Source: Geosiphon pyriformis
Taxonomy: Eukaryota > Glomeromycota > Glomeromycetes > Archaeosporales > Geosiphonaceae
Direction of reading: 5' to 3'
Assembly: GCA_016748015.1 (NCBI GenBank)
Contig: JAAOMT010000009.1
Location: 1,527,020-1,591,019, forward strand
DNA length: 64,000 nucleotides
The stretch's first letter is position 1. Each line of letters begins with the position of its first letter. Below, piece by piece: positions 11,816 through 24,070 of this stretch. The position numbers and the translations under genes were made by a program. The notes under the pieces are model-generated. The model had not been told where the DNA came from. It did not search any database and saw only the letters and a list, made by a program, of their open reading frames with translations.

Positions 11816-14597
11816 TCAAAAGTCTGACAAACCAGCAATCAATAGCACTGCAGATCTATTATGTGGTAAAAGATTGTGTTTTTTATAGAAGGCTCTCAAT
11901 TTGGCTGTAGGTAACCAAATGTCTAACTTATGATTCTCTGCAAAACTGTAAACCAATTTGACAATTAAATGGCCACTAGAAGCAGAGCCAAGGCACAGGA
12001 TAGTATTAGCCATTCAGCTTTTTAACACAAATCTCTTGGCCAACAACATATACAAATTACTGGATGATTCAGCCTCACACAGAGATTGTGTCATTTTACC
12101 TCCTAAAGCAGACCCACCAGCCACTTTGCACCACTTTTTTCTAATAGACAATAATATAGTTTTTCTGATATTGTCATTATGCATGCATAAAAATAGGTAA
12201 TCAGAGTCCTCAACCATATCACACCTAATGCACATCATACTAGAATATCTTGGATTGTACAACTTTTTCTTCACAGCAACTGGCAGGTGACAATGCAGAG
12301 ATTTCATAAGATAAGACCACAAAAAAGCTTAAGACAAACTGGTATAATTGGAGCAGATTCTATCATCAGAGTGTTAAACACTGAATGACTTGGATGCACT
12401 GAATTCACTAGCAACACCAATCTCAACAATACTGGTGCCACACCTGAAGTCTCAACTAACAAAATTAACAATGTTAAACAAATTTTTGATGAAATGACAT
12501 GTATTCTTAGAAACAGATCTGTTTTCAACCCTAAAAAAACAATATGGCACATCCAGAAGCAGTATAGACCCAAAAAAAACTACTGTATTGGCAAAAAAAT
12601 CTGTTCGTTTATTCTCAATAATGTCTGAATGTCTTTTGATCTTCTTTCATGTGACTGATAGATTTTTTTTCAAAATAACTTGATGAATATGCTCTTTTTT
12701 AATCCAATATTTGCAGCAAAAATCAGGACCAAACATGTCTATATTGAATTTGAAAATATTCAGCAATGCTTGACTATCTGTAAACAATTCAACCATGCTA
12801 AAGGCAAGCACACACTTCAGTGCCAAAGTGATGGCTTATAGCTTTATCAATGTTGAGAACAATAAGCCAAAAACTTTTATACCAATACTAACACTGGCTT
12901 TTGGAAAGTAAGCAGCAGCACCACCATAAGCACTAATTGACTTTAAACTCTTGACAAACCCATCAGTATAAACTTTAACAGAACTATGCCCAAAGGCCAA
13001 CAAACATTCAGAAGTAAAACCAACATCATGAGAAAATTTGGTGGGAGCAGAACAGGACACCGCAGTCACATCAATGTCCAAACCACTATTTTTAACAAAA
13101 TTAATAACAGAAACAAACCAGGTAGGAATTGGACCTCTTGAATCAAGTTTCTTTCATCTATGAAAGGTGTTTCAAATGAAGCACATGCCATGACAATCTA
13201 AAAGTTAATTGACAAAAATGAGGCCATACTTTCTAAGAGAATTTTTTACACCCAAATAATTATTTAGACTCAGCACATCCAAGATAAACACACTAGTTCC
13301 AGCCTGAAAAACATTAGGAAAAACACCATTTAAGAAGGTTTTGCATAAAGTGAAAACACATATAACACCAGCCAAAAAACAATTCAAAGGATTAATAGGT
13401 AACATGACCAAAAAACAAAGAGGGTGCTGGGGCATTCAGCTGGCAGCCTATAAGTCTATTGCTCTATGGTCAAAAATTCTGCTAAGAGTTCCACTAGCAT
13501 TACCAAAATTGATCAGGTTGGCCAGCAAACTTTCAGAAAGCATCTGCTCAAATGGCTTCAGACCATATAGCTTAGAATGATGTAGTGCTATACTAGAAAA
13601 GTCTCTAAGCAAATTTGCCTTAAACTTAAGCCTCTTTCTTAACAATTTGTTCCATTTTTCACAAACACCCTTAGAGGCAAAGCTAAATTGAAGTCTGTAA
13701 CAGACAATAGACTACAAAACAGCAGAAACTAAATACAAAAATTGCTTCTTAGTAATGGCCTTTCTTAAAACCACATTCAAAAAAAACTTGACATCAATAT
13801 AAGCCTTGGCTAAACTTGGCTTAAAAAAGCCCTTAGTTGACAAAAAAATTCCCAAATAATGATAAGACTTGCCCCTTTTGGCCACCAAAATTCTCGACTC
13901 ACTAATGAATAGATCAGCCCTTTTAGCATCTTGGTTAATGAGGATAGTGTTAGTCTTCTCAATATTTATTGAAATGTCATTGATAGAAAAAAACTCACTG
14001 GCTATGTTCAAGATATTCTGTGTTGCTGTTAAGCAATTTCCAATCCAGATTATGTTATTAACAAAGGCACCTGCTGCAAAAAATGAGATCCTGATATTAT
14101 TCAGGTCAGGTTTGCCAGACTTAGTATAGAATCTTGAACATATTTGGTAGCCATATAATTGTTCATGTTTTTTGACTTCACAAAGCAACAGATCATAGAA
14201 AATATGTCACAACAGTGGTGAAACTACCTTTTCTTGATCCAGACTATCATGCACAATGTAACCATTAGACAGACCAAAATCTGTCATAACTTGATTAAAT
14301 CTATCATTGTTTATGCTACCAAAGAGACTTATAAAGTAGGAACACATTTTGATCCTGACCAAACTATTAAGCAAATAAAACCAACTAACAGAATCATAGA
14401 TCTTGTACATATCTTGAAGAACCAATCATAACTCCCTGTTTTTCTCTAGGGTGTTTTTAACAATTGAGCCAACAGCAAAAATAGAGAATTGTGTAGAAGT
14501 GCCCTTTAACACTAAAAAATTGTTACCATGTAAAATGTTGAACTTACTGCAAGCCAAAAAAATCCTGTCTGAAAAGATTTTAGACAAGATCTTTCAT
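11816..14597 (-). pseudogene. LINE copy 3 ORF2, C-terminal half (RT palm to zinc motif)
   Basis: Mostly one frame. RT palm residues are present, but the catalytic box is FVNN instead of FVDD (near 14050), so both catalytic aspartates are asparagine through G-to-A changes. RNase H follows near 12750-13000 (VYTDGF, LFTDSQ; the usual TWHK(V/I) motif reads TWKKIKRHS). The C-terminal motif MCIRCDMVEDSDYLFLC is near 12200. It encodes no active enzyme. The N-terminal half lies at 25632-27402 beyond element A. Confidence 0.85.
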
Positions 14598-15449
14598 TAT
14601 TACTTATAGAATATAGAAAGTATATTAGCATATAAATTAGCCAATCAGAAATAATCATAGTAAATATAGAATTCCAGAATTCTTCTCAAAAGAATTGTAA
14701 AATTCTAGGAATTTCAAGATTCTTGTACAAGAAATTGCAGGATCCCAGAATTCCAGAATTCCTCTTAAAAAAATTACAGAATTCTAGAAATTCCAGAATT
14801 TTTGGTGTAAAGAATTAAGAAATTGAGGAATCTTAATTATGTATATATAGCAGTAGTATTAGAAATAGAAAAAACAGACCTCTTAGCTTAGATTTAATTT
14901 AAACAACCTTCTACATCACAAATATCAATAAGTAATTATTTAGTATCTCAAATCCACTTTCCACTATCAACACTTTATATTGATAACAATTGATACTTAA
15001 ACCACTGGAACAATAGCTCTTAATCATGGCTATTGACAAAATACTAATATTTATTGCCTTGGCTTATTTTTTTTTTATTTTCTTTTATTTTTGTTATTTT
15101 TTTGTCTTACTAATTGATTGAAGATTAAGCACAAAGTTATTGACATCAAGGATAGTCTGGTAAAAAACCCCCAAAAAAGGGTATAGAAATTAAAAATTTA
15201 AGAATAACTTACCAGAAGGGCATTTCTGCCAGATTACTGGCCACCATACTGAAAAAAAAATTTGATAGAATTGCAATTCTGGGAGGCTACTGGAAAGATA
15301 ACAATTGAATTTTTGTTTATTATACAAAAAACTCCACAACAAAACCTTCAGATTAACAAGACCTTTAGAAGCTAACATTATTAAATCAATTAAGCACCAA
15401 ATTACGAGTTTGTTATTTAATTTAAAACCCCAAATAATCAACTGTAATA
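14598..15449 (+). repeat. Element A 5' LTR (852 bp)
   Basis: Same length and sequence class as 24776-25627. It starts TATTACTTATAG and ends CAACTGTAATA. Near its 5' side (14673-14828) are four imperfect units of about 38-40 bp, several containing TTCCAGAATT. A TATA-like TATGTATATATAGCAG lies near 14838, a plausible start of the RNA. Confidence 0.92.
14673..14828 (+). repeat. Four imperfect ~39-bp units in the family A LTR
   Basis: Units begin near 14673, 14713, 14751 and 14791. Each contains a TTCCAGAA-like or palindromic GAATTC core, for example TTCCAGAATTC at 14751. TTCnnGAA is the paired half-site of heat-shock elements, so this may be a promoter-proximal control array in U3. The 3' LTR carries the same array near 24850-25005. 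Function is inferred only. Confidence 0.5.
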
Positions 15450-15451
15450 TT

Positions 15452-15460
15452 TGGTGCTCT
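15452..15460 (+). promoter_or_regulatory. Element A primer-binding site
   Basis: TGGTGCTCT starts two bases after the 5' LTR, the standard place for a tRNA primer-binding site, and begins with TGG, the complement of a tRNA CCA end. Element B has the same nine bases at the same distance, and element C a mutated version. The primer tRNA is not identified. Confidence 0.8.
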
Positions 15461-15511
15461 TTGTGAGATATAATTTTACAGAAAACCAGCACCAACAACA
15501 ATCATCCAAAA

Positions 15512-17275
15512 GTGGCAGAATTAGAAATTATAGGAGCAAACCATTTAGAATTTGCCAAATCCTTGTTTTAATAGTACAGTTAACAATTAGGATTAAACAA
15601 TAACTATTTCCCAGCAGAATCAGCCTTTAACTTCTATGTCAACAATAAAATTACAGACTGCTTAGGAGAAACAGTTAACATTGAATCTGTAAGAGAAAAT
15701 TTCTATACAGAATTGTTTCAACATACCAGCTTACCAAAAAACTACAGTTTTGCACCAATTATCAGAGAAATAAATCAAATCATTGAAAGGTACACTCAAC
15801 AACAATTCCCCATTACTTATGCAGACAAAGGCAAAAAAAGATTGCAAACACCAGCAATAACACTCAAAAGGATACAACCACCTACTTGAAAGAAAAACAG
15901 AGTTGAATCACCAACCAGTTCATCATACTATTATACACCAGAAAGTGCTATTAATATCTCTTTAGCAGATGCATCTACATCAAACGTAATGTCAACATTT
16001 AGACAATTCTTATTTCAAAGTAAACAAAAAAAAGCAGAGTTGTTAGAACCATATGGTGAATATTTTGAAAGATTTAAATCATGATCACCAATACCATTAG
16101 GATTATGATCACTGCCATCTCAACCAGACTTTGGAACTATGAGTTTGTGAAAAGTAATGGAATCAAAAGAAGAAGAAAGTAAGGAGCAGGAATTTACTTA
16201 CCAAAACCCAATCCTAAAAAATTTAGAAATTGAAACTCCAAATTTTCAAACTCCTCAAAATCTGAATAATACAAACCCTGAAACAATTAATCAGCAAAAC
16301 TTACCTCCAGTAATTGTCATCAATTAACAACCAATTGAACTGATTACTGAACTGATTCAATAGCAGCCACTTCAACAACCTGTTCAACAGTCATTTCACT
16401 TACTTCAACAACCACAACAGCTGCTTCAACAGCAGCAACAACAACTTCAACAACCACCACAACAACAACAACAAGCCATAGCACCAATGACATATGCTCC
16501 TATCACCAAACTAGAAAAATTTACTGGCAAAGAAGATAATACCCAAGTCTGGCTTAATAACATTACCAAAGCAATCACTGTTAACAATTGGAATAATGTC
16601 AGAGCACTACAAGCCATTCCATACTTTTTGCAAGATACTGTTAATTCATTATATCAAAGCTTGATCAATAAACCTGTCACCTTTGACACATTTAAAACAG
16701 AGTTTTTGAGATATTTTAGCAACAATAATAGCATCAACTGATTGGCCAACACTTTCACTACCATCAAGCAAGGAGAAACTGAAACAGTCACTACTTACTT
16801 AAGATGCTTCCACAGAAATCTGTGCCAAATTTAGGCCATACAAGCTGATTATTTTACAGCACCACAAATCTTAAATCAATTCATTAGAGGCCTGTACAGT
16901 AGCATCCTCCAATATGTACATTCAATGCATCCAGCAGACCTTCAAGCTACAGTTACAAATGTCAAAGATTTTGAAGCAACTGAACTTGAAGCCAACCATG
17001 TCCAAGCCATAAACCTAGTGATAAATGAATCATCTGACTTGGATTTCAAGTTGAAGCAATTTAGTGACTTACTTAATCAGAAATTGGATGGGTACTTAGC
17101 TAACACTACTCAAGTCATTTATCAACCTTCACAATGACACAACAATCAGGAAAATAGAAATTGCTTCCAAAATCAGTCATGTCCAGCATTATCCTTGACC
17201 AATCAACAGTGGCAGCAGGAAATGCATGCCACTATTGTGATAAACAAGAACATTTACAGTTTGAATGCCATAAAT
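15512..17275 (+). pseudogene. Element A gag (capsid and zinc knuckle)
   Basis: A frame with several stops, from VAELEIIGANHLEF through a Gln-rich linker (16370-16480) to the retrotransposon-gag core (KLEKFTGKEDNTQVWLNNI, then YFLQDTVNSLYQS, near 16500-16700). The zinc knuckle CHYCDKQEHLQFEC (C-x2-C-x4-H-x4-C, near 17227-17268) sits in another frame, so a 1-base-type shift lies between about 17200 and 17226. Gag would package the element's RNA in virus-like particles. Confidence 0.8.
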
Positions 17276-17562
17276 GACTAAATGAACAACAATTAGGTCA
17301 TCAGTATTGAAACTCTGATCATCAACTACAAATTCAGAATTATGTCAGTAATCAATTACCAGAACAATACCAACTTTAAGTACATTATGCTCCAGTGACA
17401 CAGCTGATTTATTAAACCCCAATAATACAACAAGTATACTTACTTTCAGTATATCAAGCTCCAGCATCAATCTATTAACTAACAATACCCATAATCTATT
17501 AACCACTACAGTTACAAGTAATCTATCAGACATCAGCAATCTCAACTCTGAATTTAGCTCAG

Positions 17563-18785
17563 GTGACATTAGGAAATCCCAGATCCAGAGTCATTCAAAA
17601 CTGGAGATCAGTAATAATTGTTCACCAACCAATTCTCAGCTTCTCAAACCAGCCATCAGAATCATGCCAGCAGAGTTCAGGAACTGGGTATACCCAAAAC
17701 CCGAGTTCTCAGAACTATTTAAGTTTCCTGATAACTCCAGAAGACACTACATCCAACAACACAGAATCCAACCACAAACAAACACTCACTAACAACATAC
17801 CTTCAGTTACCATTACCAATGACAAGTTACTCACAGCTATCTTTTTGTTTGAACTTGAGGAACTAACATCTATGCCCTTGTTCAGTGGAGCCACACTCGA
17901 GAAAAAACCAATCACCACTATGTACACTAATGCCAAAGTTAATGAATATTCTATCAAGCTCATCCTTAATAGTGGGTCAGTAGACAACATTATTACATGA
18001 CAACTCATGGATCAATTAAGTCACCAAGTTGATCATGCTGCCAGCATTAGAATTATAACTGCTGATGGAGCAACCAAAACTCCAATTGGTGAAATAGATG
18101 ACTTCCTATTTGAAATCAACAGCATCATAATACTAATCAAGATATTGGTAATGAAAGCAACTCAGTACTAAGCTTTTATTGGGAATGACTGGCTGTACAA
18201 AACCAATGCTATGCTTAACTGGAACACTCAAGAACTGCAGCTCAGCCAGAATGGCCACCACACACACATACCAGCCACCTGTGACCACTTTAAGACCACT
18301 ACCAATGACAAACCACTCATTGAATTAGAAGAAAAAAAAAACCTATCTGAGAAGCATATCAAGTTTCCTGGACTGACACTAAACACAATGAGCTACCACC
18401 AATACTTTTCTGAGATGACAAAGAGAAAGGAAAGGAAAAAGACACACCAGAAGAAAATGCTACTGCAGAAGAAATAACTAATGGTTGGAAAAGAAAATAC
18501 TTACATGAGCCAATAAAAGAACTGCTATATATTCCTCTAAAATATAAGGACTATAACAAGAGACTCTTTTTTATGGAACCATGAATTGTACCAAATGAAG
18601 ATCATTGAATGAGAACTCATTATTATTGCAAGCCTTGCTACTGTGAATGCTATGACTATCCAAAAAGACAAGACAAGTAGGACAACAAATCATGTCTCAC
18701 TTGCAGGAAACAATTGCTCAACAAAAGAATGTGGAACAACATTTCTGGTCAAGGAGGAACATACAACACTTTATGTCAATACATA
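17563..18785 (+). pseudogene. Element A aspartic protease and Cys-rich linker
   Basis: Retropepsin-like region: IKLILNSGSVDNIIT near 17950-18000 corresponds to the D-S-G active site, but the catalytic Asp is Asn. It continues through IRIITADGATKTPIGEIDDF and an IGNDWL motif near 18180. Downstream, paired cysteines (YYCKPCYC near 18630, CLTCRKQ near 18690) resemble the zinc-ribbon-like block before the dUTPase of element B. It would normally cleave the polyprotein; here it is inactive. Confidence 0.78.
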
Positions 18786-18858
18786 ATTCTTATTAGCAAT
18801 TGGGTGAGTTGTAATACGCCAATAACTGCCACCTAGCACTGAGTGATTTCTTGCTTGG

Positions 18859-19870
18859 ACGGTGTTACCAGTAGAATTTTAGCTATTAATTAGCATGAAA
18901 TTACCCTTATAATTCCTATAATTAATTAGTATATTAATATCATTTCAAAATATCATTTATTATTTAATCAATTATCATATATCATAATTCAATTAAAATA
19001 ATCTAACTAGTATAACAGAAAGTAGGATGATTAAATTACACAATACCCTGAACTTTGTAACATTCTAAAATTCGCCGAAATTTACAGAAATTCACCAAAA
19101 TTTATATGAAATTTGCCGAAATTTGCCAAAATTATAAATAGTTCATCCAAATTAATCAATAGTTTAGCAAAATAACTTGTAGTTCATCAAAATGTATCTT
19201 TAGTTTGCTGAAATTTGAGCAAAGAGAAAAAGTGCAAGTTCATAGACTAGTACTACAACAAGTTGTATAAAAGAAGAGCTTTTCTCTTTAAAAAAATGTA
19301 TCTTACTTTAGATTTATCACTTAGAACCATTCTTATACACACAAAAAGAAATAAATATTAAATAATTTGAAAAACCAAATTCTTTAAATATTGCACTTGA
19401 AAAATCTCCAAAAACCCAACTAATGTTTTGAAATTAAATAGTTACCAATTTCAGTAAACTGTTAGTGACTTCAGGTCTGGATAGAAAACGTTTCCCTTGA
19501 CAGAATTCTTTTTCTTTTACATTTTTTTTATTTTTTTTTTATTTTCTTATTACAATCATTAGGATAGCTTACAAATGAGATTCCAGTAGAAGAGTTAACT
19601 TTTACAGCAAAGTAACTACACATTTTTTAGTGAGCTTTCAGATGAGCAATTCCTGGGAAAGAGTTGATGTTTACTACAATGTAACTATACAAAGTAACTG
19701 GTATAGAATTGGCCATTCCACTCACAAGTCCAGCAGTTCAAATTATAGGAGATAATTTGAAGATAAATTCAGTTATTCGAGGTTCAACTACTTCTAAAAA
19801 ACATGAATTTGCAACCAACAGATATTTACAACATTCAAAAAAAGAGACCAAAAACCTCCAGTAACAACAG
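18859..19870 (+). mobile_element. Solo LTR of family B inserted in element A
   Basis: 18863-19866 (1004 bp) is an LTR of the element B type: it begins TGTTACCAG, carries the AGCATGAAATTACC block, and ends ACCTCCAGTAACA. The flanks are ACGG (18859-18862) and ACAG (19867-19870), a 4-bp duplication with one transition. Element A coding sequence is interrupted here. A solo LTR forms when two LTRs of one element recombine. There is no internal family B sequence. Confidence 0.88.
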
Positions 19871-20189
19871 TTACTTACATGATGAAAACAAAATCTGGAG
19901 AATGACAAATGCCAAAGTTGAAGAAGCCACATCTAGTGAAATTTTAGAAATTAAAAACAATCCACCAAAACCAGTAGAAACAGTTCTTATTCCAAATCCT
20001 GACGTTTTCTTCGACATTGAAGCAGGCCCAGAAGAATTTCATAAGTACCATTAGAACTTAGTGTTAACAAGAAAGGAACAGAAACAATAACTGGAAGAAT
20101 TAAATACCAAACTATGCTGACATTGTTTAATTCCCAGTAATTTTGAATATTGTAATAATTGTGATCTCATTTACAATCTACTACTATGC

Positions 20190-20930
20190 ATGATTTATAC
20201 AATTCTGAAAGAGAAAAAACCAATCAGCAGCTGTACATCAGAATCGGAATTAATTTTTAATCCCAATTTAAACTCTGGCAATGATAATAATGAGAATAAT
20301 AGTTCCAGCTTCATTCCAAATGACCACAAAAATTACAATGATTCAAACTCCAATTCAAATCCCAAAACATACATCACACTCTCTGATCTTATCAAGGAAC
20401 AAGAACTTAAATGGTTCAGTGATAATAACGAAAGTATTATGCCAAAATGCATACATGATACTAATACAGGATTTGATCTAAGATATTCAGAACAATATGC
20501 CATCAAATTAGAACCACATTCACACACTTGTATTGATCTGAAAATAGCACTGAAAATTCCAGCAACAACAATGGTTCAATTAACATCTAGGAGCAGTTTA
20601 GCAAAAAAAAAATCAACATCAAAGGAGGAATGATTAATGCAGAATATGTAGGAAACATTATTGGAATACTACAAAATAACTCTGAAAAGGCCTATATTAT
20701 AGAGCCAAATGAAAGATAGCACAGGCAATATTCTTATCTTTGGTAAAAATAGCTCAGTTAGTGTTAGTGAGAAACAAAAAAGAATTAGGAATTACAGCTA
20801 GAGAGATACAAAGTTTCAGATCCACAAGTAGAATAGATGTTCCAATTAATATGGCAGAGGAAAAAATTATTAACAAGAAAAAAATTATTTCCACTCATTA
20901 ACCAATTTCTATTCCACTATATGACCAGTA
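20190..20930 (+). pseudogene. Element A dUTPase domain
   Basis: The trimeric dUTPase fold is recognisable: motif 1 HDTNTGFDLRY, motif 2 TTMVQLTSRSSLAKK, motif 3 GGMINAEYVGNI after a frameshift in an A-run near 20600, motif 4 KIAQAIFLSLV after another shift. Motif 5 is decayed to IQSFRSTSR (expected Gly-rich). A Cys-rich stretch (CLIPSNFEYCNNC) lies just upstream, near 20120-20165. dUTPase hydrolyses dUTP and keeps uracil out of cDNA. Confidence 0.85.
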
Positions 20931-20931
20931 T

Positions 20932-22662
20932 ATGGTAGTTATAGAGAGAAAAGTAAAGGATCAAGTTCAGATTTTTGAAACAAAAGCAACACTTTGTGAA
21001 TCAGGAGAAATTAGATTAGTCAATTTACACATACCAGCCAAGAACCACAGTCACATCAAAATTCTCATTTACAACAATACAGGAAATGTTATCAAGATAC
21101 CAGAAGAAACCACCATTGAATACTTAACTACTGAAATTGAAAACCAACTGCCAAATACCATTCCAGATTTCCCACAACTGTATGGATATGTAGATATTAC
21201 ATCTCAAACCATATATGGACAAGAAAAATGTTATCTGCTTCAACCAGAACAATTGAAACAGATAAACTCAGAAAATTTAGACTCACTTTAATGAATGCAA
21301 CTTAAAATATTATTCAACAACTTCAATAATATCTTTGCCAGCAAAAATAAATTTGGCAAAATTAACATAATTTAGCACCAGATCAAGACTGGAAATACAA
21401 TGCCAATTAAGCAAAGAGCATACAGAGTATTACCAGCTAGCTATAAGATTATTTGTCAAGAAATCAATTGGATGTTTAACAATAAGCTAATTCAGCCATC
21501 AATAAGCCCATGGTTGTCATCAGTGGTACTAGTTCATAAGAAAAATAGAAAAATCCACTTTTGTGTAGATTACTGAAAACTGAATGGAATAACCAAAAGA
21601 GATAGCTACCTGACTCTAAAGATCTAAGAATTGTTCGATGCTTTTGGAGAAAAAAAATGGTTCTCAACTTTAGATTTGAACAGTGGTTATTGGCAAATAG
21701 CCATAAAACTGGAAGATAAAGAGAAAACAGCTTTCACAACTCGGAAAGAAAATTTTGAATTTAAAATGATACCATTTGGCTTGATGAATGCTCCTGTCAT
21801 ATTTCAACAGCAAATGGAAATTGTCTATACTAAATTACTATAGAAATCAGTAGTCATATACTTGAATAACACCAATGTGTTTTCAAAAACATTTGATGAT
21901 CATCTGCATTATCTCCAACAAGTATTTAAAAGACTCAGATGAGCAGGATTGAAATTAAATGCAAACAAATACTTCTTTGGCAAAACAGAACTCAAGTTCT
22001 TGAGACATATAATGAGCAAAGATGACATTAAAACAGATCCGAATAAGATTGCAATAGTAAAGAACTTTCTAGTACCAATTAATTTGATAGAATTAAGAGC
22101 ATTTTTGGGATTTGTAGGCTATTATTATCACTTTATCAAGGACTTTTCTAAACTGGCTCAGCCATTTTATCATCTACAAACCAAGAATATAAAGTACAAA
22201 TAGACAGAAGTTCAACAAAAAGCATTCGATACACTAAAAAAAAAACTTATTCAAGCTCCAGTACTGATCTATCCAGACCACAGTAAACCATTCATTATCA
22301 CTACAGATATATTAGGCCAAGCATTGAAAGCAGTACTATCATAGAGAGAACTGGATGAAAGAAAACATCCAGTAGCATACACCAGCCAAAGCTTGAGTCC
22401 AACAGAAAAGAACTATAGAACACCAACATTGGAACACTTAACTATTTATTGGGCTGTTACCAAATAGAAAGAATACTTAAACCAGAAATTTGATAAATAC
22501 ACAGATCACAAAAGATTGACTTCAATTCAGAATCAAAAATTTGGAAATGATTATCATACAAGATGGAAAATAGTACTATTACCATATACATTTACAGTAC
22601 ATTATAAAAAAGGAAAAGACAATAAAAATGTTGATGGTTTGTCATAAATGAGACAAATATAA
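20932..22662 (+). pseudogene. Element A reverse transcriptase and RNase H
   Basis: After an N-terminal stretch shared with element B, RT motifs appear in order: SPWLSSVVLVHKKN, FCVDY, WFSTLDLNSGYWQI, FGLMNAP near 21775, then YLNN at 21859-21870 where YLDD is expected (both Asp are Asn). RNase H follows: ITTDILGQ near 22300, VAYTSQSLSPTEKNY near 22370, THEL-type LEHLTIYWAV, and KNVDGLS near 22630. The frame ends at TAA 22660-22662. In-frame stops occur at Trp positions (for example 22201 and 22467, TGG to TAG). Confidence 0.88.
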
Positions 22663-22694
22663 AAAAACATTTCAACCCAAAAATATAACAAAAC

Positions 22695-24070
22695 ATGAAT
22701 ATATAAAAATACCAACAACTCCAACATTATATAAATACTCAATTGTTTAAGGAGAAATTATCTTAAAAAGAACAAAACAACATAAAACAACAATCAAAAT
22801 ATTTTATCAGTTACCAAAATATACTTTACTGGGAAAACAGAAAGAATTCAGATCAACCAATCAGAGTAATTACAGAACCAGAGAAAGAGACAATATTGTT
22901 CAACATGCACTCAGATCCAACAGCAGGATATTTTCATAAAGAAGCAACAATAGAAAGAACCAGAAAAAGATACTATTAACCATTAATATATCTAAACATC
23001 ATTCAATATGTTTAAAATTGTGATGCTTGTCAGAAAAAAAAAGGAACAAAACCCAGTAAACCATTGAGACCAATCAAAATAGAACAACTATTCAATTGCA
23101 TTGGAATTGACTTAGTTGGATCATTAACAATTACCAACAGAGGCAACAAATATATTGCAATAGCCATGAATTATCTCACAAAATGGCCAAAAGCAAAAGC
23201 CATTCAAAGAGCAGATGCAGAATCCATTGCTGAATTTGTTTATCAAGACTTGATCTGTTGACACAGATGTCTAAAAGAATTGTTATCAAATCAAGGAACT
23301 CATTTTGTGAATAGAACATTAACAGAATTGAGTCAAAGATTTGGGATAAAAAGACCATTATTATTATTATACCATTCACAAACAAATGGGCTAGTTGAAA
23401 GGTTTAACAAAACATTGTATGAAGCCATTGCCAAAATCAGCCAAAAAAACCAGGACAAATGGGATTTGATTATATCATTAGCATTATTTGCTTATTGGAC
23501 AATGAAGCAAGACACTATACAAGCAACACTATTTGAATTAGTATACGGTAGAACAGCAACATTACCAGTTAAGATAGAAGTTAAAACATATCTAATAGAA
23601 CCAATAACAGAAGAGAATTTTTAAAAAACATTGCTGAGAAGAACATATGACTTAATGGAGACACTAGAAAACACACAGCAAAGAGCAGCTAATAACATCC
23701 AAAAGTCACAAGAAAAACAAAAAGAAAAACACAATAACCAACTACCAAAGAAACCAGTTGAATTTAAGATTGGAGACAAAGTACTTTTACATTGTACTAA
23801 AGTGGAAAAACAATAAAGTGGAAAATTTGACTTCAAATGGAACAGACCATTTCACATAAAAAAAATTCTTGGAAATAGAGCTTATAAATTAAGGTTAAAC
23901 AACAAAATTTTAACCAAAGCAGCACATGGTAATTGACTGAAACAATATTACCATATAGTATTATCATTTACTAATAATATTTCACAATTAAGAGTACAAA
24001 AAATACTAGTCAAACCAGATGAGATTCCACAAGATCTAAAACCAATTATTATTATTGAACCAAACATGTA
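22695..24070 (+). pseudogene. Element A integrase ORF
   Basis: It starts at its own ATG (22695), 32 nt after the RT-RNase H stop and in a different frame. HHCC zinc region near 22900-23040: MHSDPTAGYFH and CDACQ. The catalytic core has Asp in CIGIDLVG (23100), the second Asp changed to Asn in LLSNQGTHF (23280), and Glu in LVERFN (23390). The C-terminal GPY/F-like module is near 23820-23930 (NRPFHIKKILGNRAYKLR). Integrase would insert the cDNA; the D-to-N change should abolish catalysis. Confidence 0.87.

Larger units (their letters stand above)
11532..14597 (-). mobile_element. LINE copy 3, 3' segment
   Basis: 3' half of a minus-strand LINE: an A-rich tail (T-rich on +, 11532-11571), a 3' UTR similar to copy 2 (TAAGTGCAGTCC on +), and ORF2 from mid-RT to its end. 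It stops at 14597, exactly where the 5' LTR of element A begins, and resumes beyond the 3' LTR at 25628. The break is inside the RT gene. Joined across the insertion the element is about 6.9 kb, like copy 2. Confidence 0.88.

Noticed and set aside
12304-12573. Separate 89-codon minus-strand ORF in LINE copy 3
   Set aside because: Its frame is offset from the coding frame of ORF2 on both sides, and the in-frame translation of ORF2 reads through the same place; it is a shadow or decayed sequence.
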